Notes: a model not told the origin generated them from the sequence alone. Numbered from the stretch's first letter, positions 17,874 to 27,204 are shown. The stretch: 64,000 nt of DNA from Methyloligella sp. (GCA_021604645.1 BQJJ01000005.1:124001-188000), one strand, 5' to 3'. A program made the numbers and translations.

Positions 17874-20147
17874 ATGGCACCAGCTAATGCAGCACCGCGC
17901 GTTTTAATGCGTCGGTTGCGTGAAATAATGGCACGGCCAGGCGAACCGCAAGCGCGGCTCGATGCTATTGTTACGCAAATTGCTCGCATTATGGTTGCCG
18001 AAGTTTGCTCGCTTTATTTGCGCCGACCGGATGGGTCTCTGGAACTATTTGCAACTGAAGGCCTGAATAAAGAAGCGGTTCATAATACGCACCTGGCCAA
18101 GGGTGAGGGACTTGTTGGCCTCATTGCAGACAGAGCTGAGATCGTCAACATTCATGAAGCTCAAGACCATCCTGCGTTTTCTTACAGACCTGAGACCGGT
18201 GAGGAAGTTTACCACTCATTTCTGGGTACACCTATTTTGCGGGGCGGGCGCACGCTTGGTGTTATCACTGTGCAGAACCAGGCACGCAAAGTTTATTCTG
18301 AAGAAGAAATAGAAGCGCTTGAGACAACTTCCATGTTGGTGGCTGAGCTCATCACTTCTGGTGAACTAGATGATGATGTGGCAGCTATGGCTGACCGAAC
18401 AACTAGCCGGCATTTCTCCGGGGTCAGTATTTCAGATGGGATCGCCCTAGGCCATGTGGTTTTGCATGAACCTCGCGTTACAATTCATGAGTTTCTCTCT
18501 GACGACCTGCATAATGAAAACGTTCGGCTTGACCAGGGTTTAGAAACGCTACGTTCTTCCATTGATAAAATGCTTTCAAAAGCTGAATTGCAGCGGGTTG
18601 GAGAGCATAAAGAAGTTCTAGAGGCTTACCGGTTATTTGCTCATGACCAGGGATGGGTCAACAGGCTTAAGCAGGCTATTGCGTCTGGCCTGACAGCTGA
18701 GGCTGCTGTTGAGCGTGTGCAAAATGACATGAGAGCCAGAATGCTTCCGCAAAAGGATCGCTTTTGGGCGGAACGCATGAAAGATCTCGAGGATCTTGGG
18801 AACCGTTTATTGCGCATTCTTGTGGGTGATACCGAAACTGCTGCAACATCTAATTTACCTGATGATGCCATTTTGGTTGCGCGTACCATGGGGGCCGCTG
18901 AGTTGTTGGATTATGACCCGAAAAAATTGCGCGGTCTTGTCTTGGAAGAATCAGGGGCTAGCAGTCATGTTGCGATTGTTGCTCGTGCGCTTGGTATTGC
19001 TGCGGTTGGAGAAGCGGCCAATATTGTGAACAGGGTTGATACTGGGGATGATATTGTTATCGACGCCATTACTGGCGATGTTTTTGTGCGCCCTACGCAA
19101 GATGTTATCGATGCCTACTCGGATAAAGTTCGTTTCCATGCGGCGAAACAAAAGCAATATTCGGAGCTTAGAAATAAAGATGCTGTCACGCTGGATGGCC
19201 AAGATATATCATTAAAAATTAATGCTGGTCTTTTGGTTGATTTACCGCATTTGGCTCAATCAGGGGCTGATGGAATAGGACTTTATCGTACAGAATTACA
19301 ATTTATGATTGCTGCTAAATTTCCTCGTATGTCAGAGCAACGAGAAATCTATAAAGCTGTATTGGACGCTGCTGGCCACCGTCCCGTTGTGTTTCGTACA
19401 CTGGACGTTGGTGGCGATAAAATTCTGCCCTATATGCGGATGTCTGGTGAGCAAAACCCAGCGCTAGGTTGGCGAGCTATTCGCATGACACTAGATCGGC
19501 CGGGTCTTTTTCGCACGCAAGTTCGTGCTTTATTGCAAGCTTCGGCTGGAAAAGTTTTGCGTTTGATGCTGCCGATGGTGACAGACCTTTCTGAGCTTAC
19601 AAAGGCAAAAAGGCTCATAAAACTTGAGGAAGACTTTCTAGAAAAGCATGGTCATGAAGGGCCTGAGCGTCTTGAAATTGGCCTCATGATTGAAGTGCCA
19701 GCCATTGTTTATCAACTCGACGAGGTTTTACCGCTTGTTGATTTCGTCTCGATTGGCAGCAATGATTTAATGCAGTTTTTATTTGCTTCTGACAGGACTA
19801 ACCAGAATGTGGCTGCTCGGTATGATATGCTTCATTGTGTATTCTTGCGTGTCTTACAAAAAATCATAACGAAGTCGAATGCGCATAATGTGCCTGTGAC
19901 GTTGTGCGGTGAAATGGCCGGTAAACCATTAGAATCTATGGCCCTTTTGGGCCTTGGCTTACGGTCTATATCCATGTCTCCGGCCTCTATTGGTCCTGTT
20001 AAGTCGATGATCTTGTCACTTGATCTACAAGCCCTCGAAACTTTTATGATTGAAACACTGGCAACCAAAAGTGGTTCTTTGCGTGAGCCATTGGAGAGAT
20101 ATGCAAGGGATAAGAAAGTCAACGTTGAGGCCTTTAAACTTACCTAG
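17874..20147 (+). CDS. ptsP: PTS-Ntr phosphoenolpyruvate-protein phosphotransferase PtsP (EI-Ntr)
   Basis: PtsP takes phosphate from phosphoenolpyruvate and passes it through NPr to PtsN. The 757-residue protein has an N-terminal GAF domain (about residues 20-165), as expected for EI-Ntr. An HPr-docking helical domain follows, then the swivelling phosphohistidine domain with His365 in SGASSHVAIVARALG. The C-terminal PEP-binding barrel contains GADGIGLYRTELQFM, VFRTLDVGGDK and the active-site Cys loop VTLCGEMAGKP. GAF sensing in EI-Ntr is known to respond to glutamine in some species. It follows lysC after 69 nt containing a hairpin. Confidence 0.96.
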   Translation: MAPANAAPRVLMRRLREIMARPGEPQARLDAIVTQIARIMVAEVCSLYLRRPDGSLELFATEGLNKEAVHNTHLAKGEGLVGLIADRAEIVNIHEAQDHPAFSYRPETGEEVYHSFLGTPILRGGRTLGVITVQNQARKVYSEEEIEALETTSMLVAELITSGELDDDVAAMADRTTSRHFSGVSISDGIALGHVVLHEPRVTIHEFLSDDLHNENVRLDQGLETLRSSIDKMLSKAELQRVGEHKEVLEAYRLFAHDQGWVNRLKQAIASGLTAEAAVERVQNDMRARMLPQKDRFWAERMKDLEDLGNRLLRILVGDTETAATSNLPDDAILVARTMGAAELLDYDPKKLRGLVLEESGASSHVAIVARALGIAAVGEAANIVNRVDTGDDIVIDAITGDVFVRPTQDVIDAYSDKVRFHAAKQKQYSELRNKDAVTLDGQDISLKINAGLLVDLPHLAQSGADGIGLYRTELQFMIAAKFPRMSEQREIYKAVLDAAGHRPVVFRTLDVGGDKILPYMRMSGEQNPALGWRAIRMTLDRPGLFRTQVRALLQASAGKVLRLMLPMVTDLSELTKAKRLIKLEEDFLEKHGHEGPERLEIGLMIEVPAIVYQLDEVLPLVDFVSIGSNDLMQFLFASDRTNQNVAARYDMLHCVFLRVLQKIITKSNAHNVPVTLCGEMAGKPLESMALLGLGLRSISMSPASIGPVKSMILSLDLQALETFMIETLATKSGSLREPLERYARDKKVNVEAFKLT

Positions 20148-20350
20148 ACTGTTTCGCCATTGAATAAATTGTGAGACAAATCCCTATTTTTTGTTTTGCT
20201 CATATCAGTTCTACTTTCGGTACGGGCTGATCATGCTTAACTTTAACTTTTTCCTCTAAATGCAGATGTTATATGGTTAATGCATTTATACTGCCGGCGT
20301 ATATATTTACCAATTTTATCAGTTTTTACTTGATATTCACGCCCAACTAA

Positions 20351-20364
20351 GGACATTATTGTCC
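20351..20364 (+). other. Small hairpin in the ptsP-HTH gene spacer (20148-20460)
   Basis: GGACA-TTAT-TGTCC is the only clear structure in this 313-bp, AT-rich spacer. No gene or recognisable regulatory site was seen, and no T-run terminator follows ptsP. Confidence 0.35.
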
Positions 20365-20460
20365 AATATTAGCTATATGTGTAAGGTAGTTAAGAGAAAA
20401 GCCTCCTAAATTGGTTAATTTTGTGTCCGAAGCTTTTCTATTAGTATTGCGTAAGATCGG

Positions 20461-22005
20461 GTGTGTATCGTGTATCGTTCTAATCATTTTGAGTCCCAAA
20501 ATGTTGGGCAAGGCTTGGCTGTTGGGCAAGGTCTTTCTAGCGGGCAAGGTCCGGCTGATGACCAATCATCAGTTCAGACACAAAAACAGCAAATGTCATT
20601 TAACTCGGGTGTTCAGGCTATCGAACCAAATGGTTACAACCACCACACTGAGGTTCATCACACTCAAGTTCCTCACTCTCACACGCAAGTGTCCCACTTA
20701 AAGGCACCCCTCTCTCTGGCAGCCCGTATGGAGCAGCAGCAATATGAAGGACCGAGACAACCAGTACATTCAGTTCCTGGCCAACATAATTTAGTCAATA
20801 ATGGTCACCCCCCCTTACCACCAATTGCAGAGACACCTCACACAAAAAACGATCAGCGGTCTATTGAAACGCAAAGTCACGCAAGGCTTGATCCTCAAAT
20901 TAGCGCCTTGTTTACCGCGATGGGCCAGGCCAGTCAGCTAAGCCATTCACAATTAGCGGCACGTTTACAAACCTCACCTAATCTTATTTCTGCTCTGGAA
21001 AACGGCTCATTAAATGAACTACCTCAGTGGGAAGAAATTGAGCCTGTGATTACTCGCTATGCCGAGTTTATGAATATTGATGATCGCGCTATTGTACGCC
21101 GCTTAAGAGAGCAATTAACTGAGCATTATCTGACGAACATGACGGCTGACCAACAGCCAAGCATGAATGGTACCGGTTCATTTCAACAAGAAACTCCTCC
21201 ACCATTGACCTCCGAACATTCTCAGAATGGCGCCTCTATTATGCCGAGCTCTGATGTGAGTTTGAAAGCTTTTGCGAGCGGCAATTTAACTACTAACGAA
21301 GCTGATAGAGACCCGTTTGGAGTAAGCAGGGACATGAGCCCCGCCCATGGTCTAAATAACCAATCACTTGAGGAACGTTTTACTGCTCTTACATCTGCAG
21401 TGACAGAGTCGCAAAATTCATCACATATCATTGCTCAGAATCAAACTCCGGCCAATCCACTTGATACACGCTCAGCGATGGCTGGTGTAAATACCAGCAT
21501 ACCACATCAAATGAATAGCTTTTCTCAAAACGGGCAAATGAACACCCACGGCCATCAACCTCATACGGGAGCAATGAGACAACATGTACAGAGCCAACAT
21601 TCACAGGCTCAACATGTAAATTATACAAATCCGAACTTTTTAAACACAGCTTCTCAGCAAGAAAACAGGGTACCTGTTGCCTTGGGGCATTCAAAAACAA
21701 AGCCTAAAAGCAAATGGCTTAGAATTTTTGGTAATTTTGCTCTCGTCATGATCTTGCTGGTTGGGTTTATTAACTGGCAACCGAACCGTTTCTGGTCTGG
21801 TGTTGACCAATTGCCAAAACCAATATCAAAATCAATTTACACATTATTTGAGTTTGTTATGCCGGATCCTTTGGCATCGGTTTATCGTATGAATTGGGTG
21901 CATGTTGCTGACCCTCGCATGAGAAAAACTGATAAATTAGCGGTTCCAACTGTTCGTAAGCTCCCACGTATTGATTTTTCCAAACTAGGTTCTTTCAATA
22001 ATTAA
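20461..22005 (+). CDS. RodZ-like HTH domain membrane protein with long disordered regions
   Basis: This 514-residue protein has three parts. Residues 1-140 are low-complexity and rich in Gln, His, Pro and Gly (for example VGQGLAVGQGLSSGQG). A helix-turn-helix domain of the RodZ/HTH_25 kind spans about 145-215, containing SQLSHSQLAARLQTSPNLISALENG. A second disordered, Gln/His/Asn-rich stretch (about 230-415) is followed by one membrane helix (about 421-440) and a short C-terminal tail. This suggests a cytoplasmic HTH anchored at the membrane, possibly in cell-shape control. The start is uncertain: GTG 20461, GTG 20470 and later ATGs are possible. It precedes prfA in Hyphomicrobiales fashion. 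Confidence 0.7.
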   Translation: MCIVYRSNHFESQNVGQGLAVGQGLSSGQGPADDQSSVQTQKQQMSFNSGVQAIEPNGYNHHTEVHHTQVPHSHTQVSHLKAPLSLAARMEQQQYEGPRQPVHSVPGQHNLVNNGHPPLPPIAETPHTKNDQRSIETQSHARLDPQISALFTAMGQASQLSHSQLAARLQTSPNLISALENGSLNELPQWEEIEPVITRYAEFMNIDDRAIVRRLREQLTEHYLTNMTADQQPSMNGTGSFQQETPPPLTSEHSQNGASIMPSSDVSLKAFASGNLTTNEADRDPFGVSRDMSPAHGLNNQSLEERFTALTSAVTESQNSSHIIAQNQTPANPLDTRSAMAGVNTSIPHQMNSFSQNGQMNTHGHQPHTGAMRQHVQSQHSQAQHVNYTNPNFLNTASQQENRVPVALGHSKTKPKSKWLRIFGNFALVMILLVGFINWQPNRFWSGVDQLPKPISKSIYTLFEFVMPDPLASVYRMNWVHVADPRMRKTDKLAVPTVRKLPRIDFSKLGSFNN

Positions 22006-22179
22006 GTATTGGCAATAATTATGCTTTGGATCTTTTCAATTTAGCAAATTAATTAGTTCACGATCCCATGCTTATAAATAGCTATACGATCTCACTTATC
22101 ATCTTACTGTAAAAGTTTACGTGAGGAGCTTGTCTTTTTTTTATTATTCATTATGGTCTAATCTGGTTTTTTAATTTAT

Positions 22180-22305
22180 GTGAGCTTTTCTTAGCTCACG
22201 CACTTAACACTAAAGACCAAATGGAATAGCTGGACCTTCACTCGACAATTAAGCGTGCGCACATTGACCACTCGGCAATTTACCACTCGACCATCGACAT
22301 TCGCC
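22180..22305 (+). other. Hairpin and degenerate tandem repeat upstream of prfA (spacer 22006-22351)
   Basis: GTGAGC-TTTTCTTA-GCTCAC (22180-22199) forms a hairpin. From about 22240 to 22305 a degenerate unit resembling CCACTCGRCAATT occurs about four times. The rest of the 346-bp spacer is AT-rich without a supported gene. The prfA leader carries AGGAG 9-10 nt before its ATG. Confidence 0.45.
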
Positions 22306-22351
22306 ACTGTTCCAACACAACAAAAATTATATAAAGATAGGAGTAGAGCCC

Positions 22352-23437
22352 ATGTCGGCTTTGCCAAAGGAAAAGCTTGAACAATTGGTTGCCCGCTGGG
22401 AGGTGGTGCAAACTGAACTCTCAACTGGACCTTCTCAAGATATCTTTGTGAAGCTCTCTCGCGAATTTTCAGAGCTTGATCCTGTTGTTGCTGAAATTAA
22501 GAGTTATTTCAGCACCCTGGAAGAAATCGAGGGTTTAGACGAAATCCTCAATGACGCTGAAGCGGATGAGGAAATGAAACTCATGGCTACAGAGGAGCTA
22601 CAGGAGCTTTCAGCTAAAATTCCGGAGTTTGAGCAATCTATTCGAATTAAATTATTACCAAAAGACGAAGCAGATAGCCGCAGTGCTATTCTTGAAGTTC
22701 GGGCTGGTACTGGCGGAGATGAAGCTGCACTTTTTGCCGGTGACTTATTTCGGATGTATCAACGTTATGCCGACCTTAAGGGCTGGAAAGTTGAAGTTAT
22801 TTCGTCAAATGAATCTGCGGTTGGTGGCTACAAGGAAATAATTGCCGGTGTTTCTGGTACCGGAGTTTTCTCTCGTTTGAAATATGAATCAGGGGGGCAT
22901 CGCGTGCAACGCGTGCCTGAAACAGAGTCTGGCGGGCGCATTCATACGTCTGCTGCGACTGTTGCTGTGCTGCCTGAAGCTGAAGATGTTGATATTGACA
23001 TTGAAGATAAGGACTTGCGCATAGATGTATTTCGCGCCAGCGGTCCAGGTGGACAATCCGTGAATACAACAGATAGTGCGGTTCGCATTACTCACTTGCC
23101 CACGGGCCTTATTGTCATTCAGCAAGATGAAAAATCACAGCATAAGAACCGGGCTAAAGCGATGAAGGTTTTGCGCTCACGGCTCTATGATGCCGAGCGT
23201 CAACGCCAGGAAGATGAACGCTCTGCAGAACGCCGAGGACAGATTGGCTCTGGTGATCGGTCTCAGCGCATTCGCACTTATAACTTTCCACAAGGTCGTG
23301 TGACAGACCATCGTATTAACTTAACTTTACATAAGTTAGAGCAAACGCTAGCTGGTGAAGGGTTAGATGAAATTGTTGATGCATTGGTCACAGAATCCCA
23401 AGCAGAACAATTGGCAGCTATGGATAGCGAAGGCTAG
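22352..23437 (+). CDS. prfA: Peptide chain release factor 1 PrfA
   Basis: RF1 terminates translation at UAA and UAG. The 361-residue length is standard. The GGQ motif that triggers peptidyl-tRNA hydrolysis is in [18 protein letters not shown] (about residue 230). The codon-recognition region upstream includes [23 protein letters not shown]. The C-terminal part contains [37 protein letters not shown] 22352 follows AGGAG. prmC, which methylates the GGQ glutamine, follows after 75 nt, so the two are likely co-expressed. Confidence 0.98.
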   Translation: MSALPKEKLEQLVARWEVVQTELSTGPSQDIFVKLSREFSELDPVVAEIKSYFSTLEEIEGLDEILNDAEADEEMKLMATEELQELSAKIPEFEQSIRIKLLPKDEADSRSAILEVRAGTGGDEAALFAGDLFRMYQRYADLKGWKVEVISSNESAVGGYKEIIAGVSGTGVFSRLKYESGGHRVQRVPETESGGRIHTSAATVAVLPEAEDVDIDIEDKDLRIDVFRASGPGGQSVNTTDSAVRITHLPTGLIVIQQDEKSQHKNRAKAMKVLRSRLYDAERQRQEDERSAERRGQIGSGDRSQRIRTYNFPQGRVTDHRINLTLHKLEQTLAGEGLDEIVDALVTESQAEQLAAMDSEG

Positions 23438-23512
23438 GACTAAACCCAATTTAGGGACTAGATACAATTTAAGACTAAGGTTCGTTTTTTCTTGTTTAAT
23501 GGAGAGTAGATT

Positions 23513-24400
23513 TTGGAGAACTTCCTGATTAAAGCTGCCCCAATTTCAGACATCTTACCTGGTCTTATCCATGCCTTTAACACTGCTGGCATTGAAACAG
23601 CGTCTTTAGATGCGCGTCTACTTGTGCAACATGTAGCCAAACTCACCCATAGTGAATTTATACAGCATAAAGCCCTTGTTTTATCTGATACACAGTCTGA
23701 GACCTTATCTGATTTAGTTCGCCGCCGCCTAAAACGTGAACCAATTAGCCGAATTTTGGGACATAGTGAATTTTGGTCTCTGCCCTTTCTTATTTCCAAG
23801 GACACTCTAGATCCACGCCCCGACACTGAAACATTGATTGAGCATGCCCTTGAAAAAATCGGACCACGTAAAAACGAACCATTAAGACTTCTCGACCTTG
23901 GGACTGGTAGTGGTTGCATTCTCTTAAGTTTGTTGCATGAATTGCCTTTTGCTACCGGAGTTGGTGCTGATATCAACCCTGGAGCGCTGGAAATTGCTCA
24001 GAAAAATGCCTCTCAACTTGGGTTAAACGAACGTGCTAAATTTCAAAAAAGCGATTGGTTTTCAACCATTGAGGGTAAATTCGATTGCGTACTCTCTAAT
24101 CCACCTTATATTCCAGAATCAGAGCTAGATGAATTAATGCCAGAGGTGAGACATTTCGACCCCGCCCTTGCTTTAAATGGTGGAGAAACAGGGTTAGAGT
24201 CTTATGAAATTATATTTGACAGGGCGAAAGAATTCCTTGCCCCATCAAGCCTTTTATTGCTAGAGTTTGGCCAGAAACAAGACACTCAACTTGTTGAAAT
24301 GTTAAATAAATCTAATTTAAAGCCGTATATTCTAAATCATGATTTAGAATCTGATTTAGCTGGCATAACTCGAACCCTTGCGGTCAATCTTTCTTTTTAA
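23513..24400 (+). CDS. prmC: Release factor glutamine methyltransferase PrmC
   Basis: PrmC N5-methylates the glutamine of the GGQ motif in release factors. The 295-residue protein has the helical N-terminal domain (residues 1-90), a class I SAM-binding motif LLDLGTGSGCILLSLL (about 125-140) and the catalytic NPPY in LSNPPYIPESEL. RILGHSEFWSL and the DPRPDTETLIE segment are typical of the family. The start is TTG 23513, preceded by GGAGAG; no closer ATG fits. The roughly 1-kb spacer downstream is gene-poor. Confidence 0.94.
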   Translation: MENFLIKAAPISDILPGLIHAFNTAGIETASLDARLLVQHVAKLTHSEFIQHKALVLSDTQSETLSDLVRRRLKREPISRILGHSEFWSLPFLISKDTLDPRPDTETLIEHALEKIGPRKNEPLRLLDLGTGSGCILLSLLHELPFATGVGADINPGALEIAQKNASQLGLNERAKFQKSDWFSTIEGKFDCVLSNPPYIPESELDELMPEVRHFDPALALNGGETGLESYEIIFDRAKEFLAPSSLLLLEFGQKQDTQLVEMLNKSNLKPYILNHDLESDLAGITRTLAVNLSF

Positions 24401-25413
24401 TTTTTCTTTTGAATGAAAAATTTTCTTGGCGTTACGTTCGAAAAAGGCTATGATTTGTTCGTTATTTGGCTGTTAGATTTATTTCCGGCCTTGTTTCTGA
24501 TTTAGGTGGGGGCGCCTTTCTTAATTCAAGTGGAAGCACTTTCTTGATTGAAGTTGGAGCACTTGGTTTTTCTGTTTATTTTTTCGCGGTTATTAACGCT
24601 TGAATGATAATGGAAAGTTTTGAAACATTTTAACGCCGCATTTGTCTTCAAATCTGGGTTTGTTTGGTGGGAACACCTGATTTGTTTGGTGGAAACACCT
24701 TGGGTGTAGGGCTTAAGTTAATAACTTGCGGGACTTTGGCACTTACCGGGTATTTGACACTTTTACTGGGTATTTGACACTTACGGAACACTAGTACGAG
24801 ACACTAGAATTTTATAGCTTAGAGACACTTTGAAGTTTTGTCTTTTGATTTTTTATAAAGGTTCAGCAAAGAATAGCCAATTTTGATTTGCTAGAATTTA
24901 CGTCACTAAAGCTGAAGCAGTTTCTTTTTAACATGGACAATATTGAGAAGCTTTAGGATATATTTTTGCCTTTTAGTGAGTGCATAATTTCTAGAACGAG
25001 GGATAGATATTCTCAATTTTTTTATTGATTTTATCAGAAATTTGATGAGGAATTGATTATCAAATTTAGCAACAAGTGTAACTCTGATTTGTAGTCTTTT
25101 CATAGGTAAAGGAAATTACAAATTCTTTAAGTTTAGAGTGTGTGGACCGAACTTAAGTATGTGATTTAAATGAAAGAAATATTCCTTTGAATTATATTGA
25201 GAAGTGTGTTTGTTTGCTATTTATTAATGTTTAGCATTTTATCTGGATTTATTGGCCGATGGCCAAGATCACCACACCTTTTGATATTTATTTGTCATAC
25301 ATATTGCTATGATTTTCTTTTAATGAAACTTGGTTTTCTTTAAAGGCATTTTTTCCATAAGCTTTGTGATGACTTGTTAATTTAACCTAACTTAAAAAAT
25401 TGAATGGAAGCCG
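24401..25413 (+). other. 1-kb gene-poor spacer with five small palindromes and a short tandem repeat
   Basis: No coding region is supported here. Five related mini-palindromes occur: 24505-24516, 24528-24541, 24551-24564, 24666-24677 and 24688-24699. They share the pattern RGTGG-RRR-CRCY (for example GGTGGGAACACC). The last two are in a 22-bp direct repeat starting GATTTGTTT/GGGTTTGTTT. From about 24738 to 24785 a unit ending GGGTATTTGACACTT repeats. From 24800 to 25413 the sequence is very AT-rich with no clear structure; a possible promoter for the DUF4167 gene must lie here. Confidence 0.6.
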
Positions 25414-26061
25414 ATGAGGCAAGCTCAATCAAATCGACGTGGACGGGGAAGAAGCCGTAAGGCACAGAACCCACTAACGAAAAATTATGAATCCAATGGC
25501 CCTGACGTAAAAATTCGCGGGACTGCAGCTCATATATCAGAGAAATACAACTCTCTAGCTCGTGACGCTCAAACTTCGGGCGATATTGTCCGCCAAGAAA
25601 ATTATTTTCAACACGCAGAGCATTATAATCGGATCATTGCTGCCGCTCAGCAAAACAATCAATCCAATGCGGATAAATCTGATGATCAGTCTTCTCAAAG
25701 CGATGAAACTGATCAACAAAATGCCTCTTCTGGTAAAGGGCGTAATGACGGTGGACGTTCTGACGGACGGAAGAATAACAACCGCCGCCGCCGCCCTGAT
25801 ACACGTGCTCAAAAATCAAATGGTGACGCATCAGAATCTGAAGCAACAGCTTCTCAATCTGATGAGACAGTTGATAACAGTGCTGATAAAAAATCTGAAG
25901 CTTCTGATGGTAAAGACACCAAGCCTCGTGGACGGGGAAGACGCCGCTCTGAACCTAAAGTTGAGATGATTGCACCTGAGCAATCTGAAGCACCAGTTGC
26001 TGATAGCCCTGCCTCAGAAACTCCGATCATTGAAAATAATGCCGATGATGCAGCTGCCTAG
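25414..26061 (+). CDS. DUF4167 domain protein
   Basis: This 215-residue hydrophilic protein begins with an Arg-rich tail (NRRGRGRSRKAQNPL). The DUF4167 core follows at about residues 24-80, with SNGPDVKIRGTAAHISEKY and DRVRQENYFQHAEHYNRII-like sequence. The remainder is disordered, rich in Ser, Asp, Gln and Glu, with further basic blocks (RGRGRRR) and an acidic Ala-rich end. The composition suggests RNA or nucleic-acid binding, but no function is established for the family. The position between prmC and clpB is the usual one in Hyphomicrobiales. ATG 25414 gives the family's standard start. Confidence 0.9.
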   Translation: MRQAQSNRRGRGRSRKAQNPLTKNYESNGPDVKIRGTAAHISEKYNSLARDAQTSGDIVRQENYFQHAEHYNRIIAAAQQNNQSNADKSDDQSSQSDETDQQNASSGKGRNDGGRSDGRKNNNRRRRPDTRAQKSNGDASESEATASQSDETVDNSADKKSEASDGKDTKPRGRGRRRSEPKVEMIAPEQSEAPVADSPASETPIIENNADDAAA

Positions 26062-26100
26062 AGAGGTTTCTCTCTCTTCCGGGTATTGCTTTCCTTAGTG

Positions 26101-26170
26101 GCACTTTAGTTTGCCCACTTTTTAGTGCGCCTTCAGGTTGCCCACATAGCAACCGGCGCGGCAACCGTGC
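26101..26170 (+). repeat. Dispersed hairpin element nested inside another copy
   Basis: The outer copy has left arm GCACTTTAGTTTGCCCAC (26101-26118) and right arm GGCAACCGTGC (26160-26170). Between them sits a complete copy: GCGCCTTCAG-GTTGC-CCACATA-GCAAC-CGGCGC, starting near 26127. This is the same nested arrangement as at 14685-14747. Confidence 0.8.
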
Positions 26171-26179
26171 TTATTTTCT

Positions 26180-26234
26180 GCACTTTGGTTTGCCCACCAG
26201 CAACCGTGCTATACCAAACCGGGATCACTTTTGG
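26180..26234 (+). repeat. Simple hairpin element copy plus partial AACCGGT-family palindrome
   Basis: GCACTTTG-GTTTGC-CCACCA-GCAAC-CGTGC lies at 26180-26209. Five bases later CCAAACCGGGATCACTTTTGG (26214-26234) is a short member of the AACCGGTAYCCACTTTT palindrome family. Both lie just past the 3' end of the MOSC gene. Confidence 0.7.
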
Positions 26235-26248
26235 ACGCAATGCTCTTT

Positions 26249-27052
26249 TTACTCAATGATTTGGGCTGCATCTTTTAAAGATAACTGACCGCCTTTGATG
26301 ATTTTGCCATAAATTCCAAAGTTCTCATTGTTAAAATGTTGTGTGAGCGTGGCTGGAATTGAGCGCCCTCTTTTGCCTGTTTCGAGGTCAACATTTATTG
26401 CGGCGCAGCGGCCAGTTTCATCGATAACTTCAATCTCGACATCACCAATTTTAATGACTTTATTAACCCACTGCTTTTCAGTCCACGGTGTGGTTGTCTC
26501 CAAAACAATATTTGCGCGAAACCGTTTTAGGTCGACTTTATCATTTAAAATCACTTCAAGTGCTTTGGCTGAAGCGGTTGTGATAATATGGACAAGCGGG
26601 TCTGGGCAATCAGCGAAATGGTGGTTTGGTGCTGATTGTAATTTTGGCGGCCCTTTTAATTCCTCTCGCATAAAAGCGGCGATGAACTGTTCGATCATAT
26701 TTCGGCCAATTGAGGTTGAAAGGTTGCCTTTAGCGACCTGCCGACCTTCTCTAAAAATGGTTAGAGTTTCTGTTTCAGCCTCAAAACTAGTGTCTAGCCG
26801 TGCCAAACGCTCATGTTTCATCAGAGCTAAAAAGTTGATTTTTGGCAAAAACTTAGGCTCTTTCGCATTAAAACGAGAGGGGCCATTTTCAATGGCATAA
26901 GCCCTATCAAAGGGAAAACATTGATTGGCTTCAACAGTTACAGTGTCTAAATTTTCAGCTGATAGTCCTTTTACAGGATAACGATGGAGAGAGTGAACAG
27001 AGATTTGTTCTCGATGCTTTTTTTGGCCATCATCGCCGCTCTGGCTTGTCAT
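26249..27052 (-). CDS. MOSC domain protein (molybdenum-cofactor binding fold)
   Basis: This 267-residue protein has an N-terminal MOSC_N beta-barrel (about residues 17-120, starting VHSLHRYPVKGLSAE) and a C-terminal MOSC domain (about 125-260). The conserved Cys that ligates molybdenum in related enzymes is in DETGRCAAINVDLETG, and KRFRANIVLE precedes it as in mARC/YcbX-like proteins. Such proteins reduce N-hydroxylated compounds or handle sulfur and Mo cofactor; no electron-transfer domain is fused here. ATG 27052 is at the expected place. It is flanked on both sides by palindromic repeats, and the gene is convergent with the DUF4167 gene. Confidence 0.9.
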   Translation of the reverse strand: MTSQSGDDGQKKHREQISVHSLHRYPVKGLSAENLDTVTVEANQCFPFDRAYAIENGPSRFNAKEPKFLPKINFLALMKHERLARLDTSFEAETETLTIFREGRQVAKGNLSTSIGRNMIEQFIAAFMREELKGPPKLQSAPNHHFADCPDPLVHIITTASAKALEVILNDKVDLKRFRANIVLETTTPWTEKQWVNKVIKIGDVEIEVIDETGRCAAINVDLETGKRGRSIPATLTQHFNNENFGIYGKIIKGGQLSLKDAAQIIE

Positions 27053-27138
27053 TCTTTTATTCCTCTAAACTAGAACATTCCTCATTTTATGTATTCAAGG
27101 AAATGTTCTAGGGTCTTGTTTCAGCGTTGCTTTTTTGT

Positions 27139-27204
27139 ACACTTCAGTTGCCCACTAGCAATCGCACTATTCCCAAAACCGGTATCCACTTTTGGGCGGA
27201 ACGC
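27139..27204 (+). repeat. Hairpin element copy followed by AACCGGT-family palindrome
   Basis: The first element runs to about 27166 and has GTTGC-CCACTA-GCAAT, with a G-T pair replacing the last G-C. The second (27172-27204) has arms CCCAAAA and TTTTGGG around CCGGTATCCAC, then GCGGAACGC. The arm bases differ from those at 4265-4289 (CCTAAAA/TTTTAGG) but pairing is kept. The 393-bp MOSC-clpB spacer holds no supported gene; the clpB promoter must be in its right half. Confidence 0.7.

Noticed and set aside
24906-25103. A 65-residue minus-strand frame in the prmC-DUF4167 spacer
   Set aside because: Lys/Leu/Ile-rich low-complexity product from AT-rich DNA with no ribosome site or recognisable motif.
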